From the NCBI GenBank assembly GCA_043720875.1, contig JAYSRU010000059.1, forward strand, positions 1 to 17,586: a stretch of 17,586 nucleotides of DNA. The letters are read 5' to 3'. The DNA is from JAYSRU01 sp043720875. Its GTDB lineage: Bacteria > Bacteroidota > Bacteroidia > Flavobacteriales_D > Crocinitomicaceae. This document shows, in pieces, positions 8,182-15,053 of this stretch; position 1 is the first letter of the stretch; each line of letters begins with the position of its first letter. The notes under the pieces are model-generated. The model saw only the letters and a list, made by a program, of their open reading frames with translations, was not told the origin of the DNA and ran no database searches. The position numbers and the translations under genes were made by a program.

Positions 8182-8652
8182 TTAGAATCTAAAGTGTGAA
8201 AACGCTTTATTAGCTTCAGCCATACGCAATGTATCTTCTTTCTTCTTGAAAGCAGCACCTTCTTCTTTCGAAGCAGCGATAATTTCAGAAGCAAGTTTAC
8301 CTGCCATTGTTTTCTCATTACGCTTTCTAGCGTAGCTGATCAACCATTTCATGGCCAATGAAGCTTTACGTGATTCACGCACTGGAGTAGGGATTTGGAA
8401 AGTTGCACCACCTACACGACGAGAACGCACCTCAACAGAAGGCGTAATGTTTTCGATTGCTTTTTTCCATGTATCTAAACCAGGGGTTTCTTCAATTTTC
8501 CCGTCAACGATTTCAATCGCATCGTAGAAAATCTTGAAGGCAAGACTTTTCTTACCGTCATACATCAAGTTATTTACAAACTTGGTTACTTGCACATCCT
8601 GGAATTTTGGATCCGGAAGGATGGCAATCTTTTTCGCTTTTCTTCTTCTCAT
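8182..8652 (-). CDS. rpsG: 30S ribosomal protein S7
   Basis: S7 nucleates assembly of the 16S rRNA 3' domain and contacts the E-site tRNA and mRNA. The 156-residue product begins MRRRKAKKIAILPDPKFQDV, with the family PDP.F motif, and includes NLMYDGKKSLA, NITPSVEVRSRRVGGATFQIP and SYARKRNEKTMAGKLASEI. It lies 11 bases after rpsL and 5 bases before fusA. Intact. Confidence 0.98.
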   Translation of the reverse strand: MRRRKAKKIAILPDPKFQDVQVTKFVNNLMYDGKKSLAFKIFYDAIEIVDGKIEETPGLDTWKKAIENITPSVEVRSRRVGGATFQIPTPVRESRKASLAMKWLISYARKRNEKTMAGKLASEIIAASKEEGAAFKKKEDTLRMAEANKAFSHFRF

Positions 8653-8663
8653 TGCTTAAAAGA

Positions 8664-9047
8664 TTATGATTTTTTTGCTTTTGGTCTCTTAGTACCGTAC
8701 TTCGAACGACGTTGAGAGCGACCCTCAACTCCTGCTGTATCTTCTGCTCCACGAACAATGTGGTAACGAACTCCAGGTAAATCTTTTACCCTTCCTCCAC
8801 GCACAAGCACTAACGAGTGTTCTTGTAGGTTATGACCTTCGCCACCGATATAAGCGTTAACCTCTTTTCCGTTGGTTAAACGCACCCTTGCTACTTTTCT
8901 CATAGCTGAGTTCGGTTTTTTAGGGGTAGTGGTGTAAACCCTTACACATACTCCTTTACGCTGCGGGCACGAGTCAAGAGCAGCAGATTTGCTCTTCTTC
9001 ACTACCGCTGTACGCCCTTTGCGAACTAATTGCTGAATAGTTGGCAT
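8664..9047 (-). CDS. rpsL: 30S ribosomal protein S12
   Basis: S12 guards decoding fidelity at the A site and is the classical locus of streptomycin resistance. The 127-residue product is the first gene of the operon. It has MPTIQQLVRKGR, VYTTTPKKPNSAMRKVARVR and GGRVKDLPGVRYHIVRGAED. Lys43 and Lys88, the common streptomycin-resistance positions, carry the wild-type residues. Asp89 is present at the position that RimO methylthiolates in E. coli. No SD motif precedes the ATG; the leader is A/T-rich. A strong Bacteroidota-type promoter lies just upstream. No rpoBC genes adjoin it. Confidence 0.98.
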   Translation of the reverse strand: MPTIQQLVRKGRTAVVKKSKSAALDSCPQRKGVCVRVYTTTPKKPNSAMRKVARVRLTNGKEVNAYIGGEGHNLQEHSLVLVRGGRVKDLPGVRYHIVRGAEDTAGVEGRSQRRSKYGTKRPKAKKS

Positions 9048-9076
9048 AAATTTGTTAAATTATTTAAATATATTCT

Positions 9077-9102
9077 CACCCCAGAAAACACTTTTGGGGG
9101 TG
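9077..9102. repeat. GC-rich inverted repeat at the rpsL operon start site
   Basis: The arms CACCCC (9077-9082) and GGGGTG (9097-9102) are perfect complements, and an inner AAAA/TTTT pair extends the symmetry toward a short centre. It is conspicuous because its flanks are very AT-rich. It directly abuts the -7 element and covers the predicted transcription start. If transcription begins at or before 9102 it forms a 5' leader hairpin; if it begins a few bases inside, it works only as a DNA dyad, for example an operator. Confidence 0.6.
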
Positions 9103-9132
9103 CAAAGCTACGCATTTATTCTTGACATCCAA
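9103..9132 (-). promoter_or_regulatory. promoter of the rpsL (str-S10-spc) operon
   Basis: Read on the minus strand, TTG at 9132-9130 is followed by exactly 19 bases and then TAGCTTTG at 9110-9103. This fits the established Bacteroidota sigma-ABfr consensus of a -33 TTG/TTTG and a -7 TAnnTTTG. The start of transcription would fall at about 9099-9096, giving a leader of roughly 50 bases before the rpsL ATG at 9047. It is the best-formed promoter in the window. Confidence 0.8.
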
Positions 9133-9374
9133 TAGGTAAAATGAAAAAAGTGCTGTTTTTCAGTAATTTAATGTTGAAAAGTTTTATTTGCAATTTTATT
9201 CTTGCTTCTGTTTGGAATATTATTTTGCTTTTCAAGCGTAATTTCTGATAATTTATTTTCAATTGGATGCTGGCCATAAACATACCTTAAACGTAATCAG
9301 ACCACTCAATTTTGAAGCTTATATTCTACGTAATTCAGTCTAATCCAAGAAATTTAATTCCAAAATAGCATGAT

Positions 9375-9393
9375 AGCACCATGTGCTTTTTTT
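9375..9393 (+). terminator. weak terminator-like hairpin in the intergenic region
   Basis: AGCAC (9375-9379) and GTGCT (9383-9387) can pair around a 3-base loop, and seven Ts run from 9387 to 9393. This is intrinsic-terminator shape on the plus strand, but the stem is only five pairs and no plus-strand gene lies upstream. It may block antisense transcription or be chance. Confidence 0.25.
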
Positions 9394-9499
9394 CCTGTGC
9401 GAGTAAGATAAAATTTCATGAATCAATTGAACCTTTCCTTGACTTTTGAATTTTTCAGTCGTCAGTCATTTGCAAGTTTTCAACAAGAATGAGCGGCAA

Positions 9500-10225
9500 T
9501 TAGAGTCCGAAAAATGAATTCATATACGTGTAAAATTCTTGATCATTCATTTTATCACCAAAGGAAGTTTTTAAGAAGCCCAGAAGCTCGTTATAGGTAT
9601 AAACTTTTCCTTTGATTTTATCCATAACGAGATCTTTTGAATTTGGAGCATTAAGATTCACAGAAGTAGCAAAATATATTTCTCCACCATTTTCTGCAGC
9701 CAATCCTAGAATTGTTCCGGGTAATCCTGAGTAACCTTCTGGTCCGACTGAAACAGGTAAATCTGGAGAAAACCAAGCGTAAACATTGGTTGAATCGTTT
9801 TTCTCATAAAACGCCTTAAAACAATTATATCCAGCAATAACGCGCTTAATGTCGGTAATTTTCCAAGCCGGAGTTTTAACACTATCAATCATGCAAAAAA
9901 CAGCTGCTTGAGCATCCATGTGACGCTCCATTTTTTTAGTAACCAACGAAGTTTTGGTTGTATGACGCTGGGTCACCCACGACATATATGGCGGTGCGTC
10001 GGATTCTTGTGGCATAAAAATAGCGGAAGTATCATTGAAAAACAACGTGAAAAAATCCATTTTATATTGATCTTCAGGTTTAATCCATTGCCTTATACTC
10101 TCATCAGTATACCTCTTATATAAATTGGTTTTTCTTTCAAACACTATCGAACCAGTATTTTGACTACTTACATTTACTGATGTAAACAGTACCACTAAGG
10201 GTAAAAATATTTTTATCAATCTCAT
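9500..10225 (-). CDS. GLPGLI family exported protein
   Basis: The 241-residue product belongs to the GLPGLI family (TIGR01200), a Bacteroidota-restricted group of exported proteins of unknown biochemical function. An N-terminal signal peptide is visible (MRLIKIFLPLVVLFTSVNVS, likely cut near residue 22). Family hallmarks are PAWKITDIKRVIAGYNCFKA (residues 119-138) and AWFSPDLPVSVGPEGYSGLP leading into GLPGTILG (residues 167-174), the eponymous motif with Thr in place of the second Leu. It begins 7 bases after the stop of the outer-membrane barrel gene, so the two form an operon and probably act together in the envelope. No promoter of its own was seen. Confidence 0.88.
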   Translation of the reverse strand: MRLIKIFLPLVVLFTSVNVSSQNTGSIVFERKTNLYKRYTDESIRQWIKPEDQYKMDFFTLFFNDTSAIFMPQESDAPPYMSWVTQRHTTKTSLVTKKMERHMDAQAAVFCMIDSVKTPAWKITDIKRVIAGYNCFKAFYEKNDSTNVYAWFSPDLPVSVGPEGYSGLPGTILGLAAENGGEIYFATSVNLNAPNSKDLVMDKIKGKVYTYNELLGFLKTSFGDKMNDQEFYTYMNSFFGL

Positions 10226-10232
10226 CTTAAAA

Positions 10233-12950
10233 TTATTTTGTAGCTGGCGCTAATTTGTTTTTAAATCTCCAAATAAAACCAACTTGGAGGTATCGGGCAA
10301 CAACATTTGTTTTAGAATCTATAATTAATGTTGGTGAGAAATCTCGCGAAATTTGAATATTTTGATTCAATACGTCCATCACTTTTACGAAGGCTTCAAA
10401 CTGCCCGTCTTCTTTAAACTTATTAGACAATCCAACATTCCAGATTGCAACTTTTCGGTTAAACCCAGAAGAAAGACCTGATCTTATTGAATAATCGATA
10501 TCAGATTCGATGTTAAAAAAGAAAGGAAGTCTAAACTCAACATCTATTGAATAATTTTGAACCACTTGAGGCGCTCTCGCTACTAGATCAAAATTTGAAC
10601 TACTTCCGTTGGATGAAAAATTAGCTCCAATTCCAACCGTAATAGAATCTGAATCATGCTCTAGCTCAATTCCGCCTCCATAGTTATTGTAAACCGTTTT
10701 GTTTGCCAAACCATTTGCGATAGAGTTACTAATAGAGTAATTAAAGTTTCCATTTGCGTTAAACCTCAACCACTTTTTAAAGAAGGTTCTTCCATAACTC
10801 AAATAGCCACTCGCAAATTGATTACCATCAACATTGGCATAAGTTGAAATTGATCGACCAAAAGCATCGTATGACACCGTGTTTGTAATTGCATCCTTAA
10901 TTATTCCACCGCTTACATCCGAGTAAATATATTGATCTGTCAACATATCATGGGTATTGTAATTCAAACTAACGTTGTGCCCAATTGATGGCCTCAAGTC
11001 AATATTGCTCCTCACCTCATTGTTTGGATTACTTACATTAACACCGCGTTGTGTTTGATCAAACGAAGGAAAATCTCTTTTCAATTCATAATTGAAACGC
11101 AACTGGGTACTTGCATTAATTTTTCTTCTATAGATTAATGATGGAACAGCTCCTCCATTGCTCAATGTATTTCCTGTATTTGCAAATTGGTCTTGACTTT
11201 TTCGATCTAAATTCTTGTACCCAATCCCTAAAGCGATCATGTCTTTCTTTCTTTCAAATTTTAGTAGCGCCTTCGCCAAATTACTTACACGCGTAGTTTG
11301 AAAACTTGAAGAAATTGAGCTATCCAATAAATAAGTTGCACCGGTCAAAGTGCTATTTAATTGATTCATTTCCGATTTTTCATAAATCAATCGATCTGAT
11401 AAAATGACACTAAAATACCTGTTTAGCGGCTCGGTGTATGAAATGAAACCAACATTTTTATTTTCTTTAACTGTAAAATTCAAATTCCTGTACAACGAAT
11501 CAATACTTGTATTTGAGATATAGCGATTTTCACTCCTATTGTCTAACAAGTTATTAATATCAGTAGTTGTTCCTGTATACTCAAGTTTCAAGTTACGTTT
11601 CTTTTTCATGAAATTACGATTCAACTTCACCACTGCATTTAAGCGTTGCTTTTCATCATCCGCACTTTGAACAACAAGATTGTTTCGTTGGGATACAACT
11701 TCTTCAGAAAGGTAATCTAATACATTGGTTGACTTATTGTCTTTTAATGATAAGCTAGCCGATAAATTAATATCTAATTCGGTTAATGAGTCCAGTTTCA
11801 TGTTATTCGTTATATTTAATGTATGACTCTGGCTAAGTGCAGTATTATTCAAAATTGAAGTTTGAGAATACGTAGTGTCTTCCAACAAATATTGCGTGTT
11901 TTCGTCTTGCTTAACGACTAACTTCGTGTCATTAAACAAATAGCTCACGCCAAATTTATATTTTTTTGTAAGTTGATCATTGTACACAAGACCAGCTCGT
12001 AACGCTTGAGGCAAACCTGAACCCAAATCTGGAATGTATGAATCGTTTTCTGTCCAGTTGTTTTCATCTTCATCAAATGAATAACCCGGATCAAAACCAA
12101 GCTGATAATTATCTTGCCATCCAAGGGTACTATTTGGAACTGAAGATGCAATGGCGTACGCACCAATTTTGCGTTGGCTCGTAAATTTATTAAACGTCAA
12201 TTTACCATTATGGAATTTATCAAAATCTGTTCCCCCTTCCAATTTACCAAAGTAACCTTTTTTCGAACTATCTTTTAATCGCAGATCCAATACCTGTGTT
12301 TTATCTCCAGACTCACCAGCTTCGCCCTCCTCATATACCGCAATGTTTTCTATAGACTTAGCCTCTAAATTTTGAGTCGCCATTTTTGCGTCGCTACCAA
12401 AAAACTCATCGCCATCTACCAAAACTTTATTCACTTCTTTTCCATTCACTTTTATTTTGCCATCCTTTTGAACTTGTACGCCTGGAAGTTTTTTCAAAAG
12501 ATCTTCTACAACGGCCCCGTCTTTTACTTTAAATGAATCCGCAATAAACATAAGGGTATCACCTTTGAAATACATTGGATTTTTATTCGCAAAAATCACA
12601 ACTTCCTCTAGTTCACGAGAACCTTGAAAAAGGGTAATATCTCCAACATTCAAATCACTATTTTCTTTTGAGCCTAATATAAGTAATAGGCGATCATCAT
12701 AACCTTTCTTGGACACAACAAGTTGAAAAGTGTCCGCATCGAAACCTTTCATTTCGAAATTACCTTGCACATCTGTACGTGCATATTTCAACAACAAGGA
12801 ATCTCTTGTTCGAACTGCCATTAACATTACAGCTTCAACTCCCTCGACTTTGGTGCTGTCTACAATTCGCCCTTTAATTTTCATTTCAGGTGCTTGAGAA
12901 AAGCCTTTAAAGTTTAAGAGCAAAAAGGATATTAAAAATAATTTTGTCAT
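10233..12950 (-). CDS. outer-membrane beta-barrel protein with carboxypeptidase-like and TonB-type plug domains
   Basis: The 905-residue product has a signal peptide (residues 1-19, ending GFSQ). A CarboxypepD_reg-like beta-sandwich follows at about 23-108 (IKGRIVDSTKVEGVEAVMLM, then YARTDVQGNFEMKGF). A plug-like domain spans about 112-226: LEEVVIFANKNPMYFKGDTL, DLLKKLPGVQVQKDGKIKVN and VLVDGDEFFG. The rest is a long barrel of alternating aromatic and polar strands, most like the OMP_b-brl_3 type. This resembles SusC/TonB-dependent receptors but lacks the typical Trp/Phe-terminated end, closing with FIWRFKNKLAPATK. Substrate is unknown; no SusD-like partner is present. It is cotranscribed with the GLPGLI gene and has a TACTTTTG element about 16 bases upstream of the ATG. 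Confidence 0.85.
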   Translation of the reverse strand: MTKLFLISFLLLNFKGFSQAPEMKIKGRIVDSTKVEGVEAVMLMAVRTRDSLLLKYARTDVQGNFEMKGFDADTFQLVVSKKGYDDRLLLILGSKENSDLNVGDITLFQGSRELEEVVIFANKNPMYFKGDTLMFIADSFKVKDGAVVEDLLKKLPGVQVQKDGKIKVNGKEVNKVLVDGDEFFGSDAKMATQNLEAKSIENIAVYEEGEAGESGDKTQVLDLRLKDSSKKGYFGKLEGGTDFDKFHNGKLTFNKFTSQRKIGAYAIASSVPNSTLGWQDNYQLGFDPGYSFDEDENNWTENDSYIPDLGSGLPQALRAGLVYNDQLTKKYKFGVSYLFNDTKLVVKQDENTQYLLEDTTYSQTSILNNTALSQSHTLNITNNMKLDSLTELDINLSASLSLKDNKSTNVLDYLSEEVVSQRNNLVVQSADDEKQRLNAVVKLNRNFMKKKRNLKLEYTGTTTDINNLLDNRSENRYISNTSIDSLYRNLNFTVKENKNVGFISYTEPLNRYFSVILSDRLIYEKSEMNQLNSTLTGATYLLDSSISSSFQTTRVSNLAKALLKFERKKDMIALGIGYKNLDRKSQDQFANTGNTLSNGGAVPSLIYRRKINASTQLRFNYELKRDFPSFDQTQRGVNVSNPNNEVRSNIDLRPSIGHNVSLNYNTHDMLTDQYIYSDVSGGIIKDAITNTVSYDAFGRSISTYANVDGNQFASGYLSYGRTFFKKWLRFNANGNFNYSISNSIANGLANKTVYNNYGGGIELEHDSDSITVGIGANFSSNGSSSNFDLVARAPQVVQNYSIDVEFRLPFFFNIESDIDYSIRSGLSSGFNRKVAIWNVGLSNKFKEDGQFEAFVKVMDVLNQNIQISRDFSPTLIIDSKTNVVARYLQVGFIWRFKNKLAPATK

Positions 12951-12966
12951 AAAAATAAAATGTCCG

Positions 12967-12974
12967 CAAAAGTA
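12967..12974 (-). promoter_or_regulatory. -7 element of the outer-membrane barrel/GLPGLI operon
   Basis: Read on the minus strand, TACTTTTG matches TAnnTTTG exactly. The transcript would start near 12961, leaving a leader of only about 10 bases before the ATG at 12950. No clear -33 TTG lies at the expected distance; that place is occupied by the palindrome at 12986-12998, so activator-dependent or repressed expression is possible. Confidence 0.6.
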
Positions 12975-12985
12975 GACAGAAATTA

Positions 12986-12998
12986 ATGATTAAATCAT
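12986..12998. repeat. 13-base palindrome over the -33 region of the barrel operon promoter
   Basis: ATGATT-A-AATCAT is perfectly symmetric. It lies 11 bases upstream of the TACTTTTG element, overlapping where the -33 box should be. The size and position suit a dimeric regulator site, but AT-rich DNA yields short palindromes by chance. Confidence 0.4.
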
Positions 12999-13031
12999 GT
13001 TATTACTTTAGTGTGCTAAAATTTGAGATGA

Positions 13032-13065
13032 ATGGTAAATTGAATAGATGCATTCAATTTACTAT
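13032..13065. repeat. 14-bp stem-loop in the divergent control region
   Basis: The arms at 13032-13045 (ATGGTAAATTGAAT) and 13052-13065 (ATTCAATTTACTAT) pair over 14 positions. The inner 11 are perfect, then one G-T, then two more pairs; the loop is AGATGC. Neither strand has a T-run directly after it, so it is not a typical terminator. It lies about 70 bases upstream of the barrel operon start and about 240 bases before the kinase promoter. It may be an operator dyad or part of an untranslated RNA. Confidence 0.55.
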
Positions 13066-13305
13066 GCATTGCAGATTATCTTTATCTCTATAAATGTCTA
13101 AACAATTCGATTCATATTCAGGATTAAATAATAGATTAAAATAGCATGCTAAGCAATAACAAACAATTTTACGTTTTAAGACAAATGATTCATAGTATTA
13201 TCTAACTCATTTAATTTAACCTTTTCAAATATCAAAACAAAAAATTATAGTCACGAACCAACATTACACGCAATTGGACACACAAATTCCTCGATAATTA
13301 AAAGC

Positions 13306-13313
13306 TATATTTG
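13306..13313 (+). promoter_or_regulatory. -7 element of the sensor kinase operon
   Basis: TATATTTG matches TAnnTTTG. Transcription would start near 13318-13320, about 18-20 bases ahead of the ATG at 13338. No good -33 TTG lies at 17-23 bases; the nearest TTG (13274-13276) is 29 bases away. The element also contains the TTG that would serve as the longer alternative start of the kinase, which argues against that start. Confidence 0.5.
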
Positions 13314-13337
13314 TATCCCAATACGCTGTTTTTCATT

Positions 13338-15053
13338 ATGACCAAAAACTTACCATTGCCATTAAAAATTTTTGTTTGTTGCGTTTTCATGCTTGTACAA
13401 GCACATGGGATTTGTCAATCAGATAATGACATTAAAAAACTACAATCCGCTATTCATTTTTACGAGGTTGGAACGCTAGATAAGTCATTAGCAATTCTAA
13501 CAGAAATTGAAGAAAACAACAAGGAATTTGATCTTCCATTTAACCTTCGCCTTTTCACAAATCTCGGCAATGTTTACGCAGATAATGGCAATAATGTTCA
13601 AGCAATTGTTTATTACACCAAAGCACTGCAATTGGCTAGAAAAAACAAAGACAACTTATCAGAAGCCCAAATAATTAAAAACATCGGAGCTATTTATATG
13701 AGTTTAGGTCGTTTTAGTGTTGCTGAAAAAAACTACAACCAATCTCTAGCTATTGGAAAAATACTCAAAAACGAAAAATTGATTGCAGATTGCAATAATA
13801 ATTTAGGTACGATATACGAGCAAACCTCACGTTTAGAACTTGCAAAATTGTTTTATTTCAAATCGATGCAAGCTTATAAAAAAATGAATCGACCCAACGA
13901 CGTTGCAATGGTGGCTGTAAATCTTGCTATCGTTTACAAAGCGATGAACGATTTTGATTCAAGCATTTTTTACAATCAACTTGCCCTTGTAGCTGCAAAA
14001 CAATCTAATGACCAATGGGTTGAAGCCTCAGTATTAAATAACTTAGGGAATTTATACAGTCTGCAGAAAAACACTGTTCAATGTGAAAAATACTTGTACC
14101 AAAGTTTGGCACTTTCTAAAGCGATCAATGCCCCAGAAATAATGATTAACGTTTATGATAATTTAGCCGAAAATTATTCAAAAGTTGGTGAAGGAATGAA
14201 AGCGTACCAGCAATTACGCTTTAAAGAATCAGAGAATGAGCGATTTAATTCATTACAATTGAATAGACAAATTGATGAAATAGAAATCAAATACAAAACA
14301 AAACAAAAGGAATTAAAAAATCTAGCGCTAGAAAAAGATAAACAGAAATTAATTCTCTTTTTTTCAATTGTAGTAATTCTACTGATTGGTGTGTTCTATC
14401 TTATATTCAAATACAAAAAAAATATAGTTTTTCAAAAAAATCAAAAAGAGTTAAACAAAGCGATGCTAACACAAGAAGCTGAAACGAGAATAACTATTGC
14501 ACAAGATTTACACGATCATATTGGGCAAAAGATTGCTGTTTTGAGCTTGTATAGCCAACGGTTTCCGGAAATTGAAGATGAATTCTTTAAAATGATTCAA
14601 AACCTTGGTTCAGAGGTGCGAAAAATTTCACACAATTTGGTTCCAGAATCTTTCGATTTTGGTTTGGCTAGGTCATTAGAAGAACTTAAAGAGGAATTAC
14701 TTAAAACGCCTGGATTATCTGTTGAATTAACTTATCCGACCCCATGTTTTGAGACTTTCACACCGAGTGAAAACCTAACGATTTACCGAATAATTCAGGA
14801 AATAATTGCTAACATTTTAAAGCACAGTCAAGCGAGTAAGTTAAGTATTTTAATTTATGATCATAAACTATTCCACACCCTTGCAATTTCAGATAATGGA
14901 ATCGGTTTTGATACCAAATTATCGAAAAAATCGATTGGGTTGGGTTGGAAAAACATTGAAGCCAGATTGCAAATGGTTAACGGCAGCTTTAAAATTCAAT
15001 CTATTCTCAATAAAGGCACTACTGTCACACTTTTAATTCCAACAAAAAAATGA
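13338..15053 (+). CDS. TPR-containing sensor histidine kinase (HisKA_3/HPK7 type)
   Basis: The 571-residue product begins with a signal peptide (residues 1 to about 26, ending HGICQ). Six TPR-like repeats follow with a nearly exact 40-residue period (starting near 71, 110, 150, 190, 230 and 269). Then come a charged, probably coiled-coil stretch (about 296-337) and one membrane helix (338-358). The cytoplasmic part has the H-box ETRITIAQDLHDHIGQ with phospho-acceptor His392, an N-box with Asn492 in QEIIANILKHS, a G1 box SDNGIGFD (518-525) and GLGWKNIEAR (534-543). This is the NarX/DesK-like architecture that phosphorylates LuxR-type regulators. The TPRs are predicted to lie in the periplasm and sense protein or peptide, which is inference. 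A TTG at 13311 would lengthen it by nine residues, but it falls inside the -7 element, so I prefer the ATG followed by the signal peptide. It overlaps the next gene by ATGA. Confidence 0.93.
   Translation: MTKNLPLPLKIFVCCVFMLVQAHGICQSDNDIKKLQSAIHFYEVGTLDKSLAILTEIEENNKEFDLPFNLRLFTNLGNVYADNGNNVQAIVYYTKALQLARKNKDNLSEAQIIKNIGAIYMSLGRFSVAEKNYNQSLAIGKILKNEKLIADCNNNLGTIYEQTSRLELAKLFYFKSMQAYKKMNRPNDVAMVAVNLAIVYKAMNDFDSSIFYNQLALVAAKQSNDQWVEASVLNNLGNLYSLQKNTVQCEKYLYQSLALSKAINAPEIMINVYDNLAENYSKVGEGMKAYQQLRFKESENERFNSLQLNRQIDEIEIKYKTKQKELKNLALEKDKQKLILFFSIVVILLIGVFYLIFKYKKNIVFQKNQKELNKAMLTQEAETRITIAQDLHDHIGQKIAVLSLYSQRFPEIEDEFFKMIQNLGSEVRKISHNLVPESFDFGLARSLEELKEELLKTPGLSVELTYPTPCFETFTPSENLTIYRIIQEIIANILKHSQASKLSILIYDHKLFHTLAISDNGIGFDTKLSKKSIGLGWKNIEARLQMVNGSFKIQSILNKGTTVTLLIPTKK

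Larger units (their letters stand above)
9048..9499. other. intergenic region between the rpsL operon and the GLPGLI gene
   Basis: These 452 bases hold the rpsL promoter and the inverted repeat at their left end. The remainder (about 9133-9499) is AT-rich with no ORF I can support. A 36-codon plus-strand frame at 9141-9248 encodes a hydrophobic peptide beginning MKKVLFFSNLMLKSFI, but such peptides are expected by chance in AT-rich DNA. No clear terminator for the minus-strand GLPGLI gene was found; the only hairpin followed by Ts (9375-9393) faces the other way. Confidence 0.6.
12951..13337. other. divergent intergenic control region
   Basis: These 387 bases separate the minus-strand barrel operon from the plus-strand kinase operon. 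They contain a TAnnTTTG element facing each way (12967-12974 and 13306-13313), the 13-base palindrome, the 14-bp stem-loop and a 10-base palindrome TAGCATGCTA at 13142-13151. The stretch 13153-13300 is A/T-rich with nothing else I can interpret. No ORF of note is present on either strand. Confidence 0.6.

Noticed and set aside
9141..9248. 36-codon plus-strand frame encoding a hydrophobic peptide (MKKVLFFSNLMLKSFI...) preceded by TTGACA
   Set aside because: AT-rich DNA readily yields Phe/Leu/Ile-rich short frames. The TTGACA is not the promoter type of this phylum, and the rpsL promoter lies in the opposite direction directly beside it.
13311..13337. TTG start adding nine residues to the sensor kinase
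   Set aside because: The codon is part of the -7 promoter element, and the added residues (MYPNTLFFI) precede a signal peptide that already begins well at the ATG.
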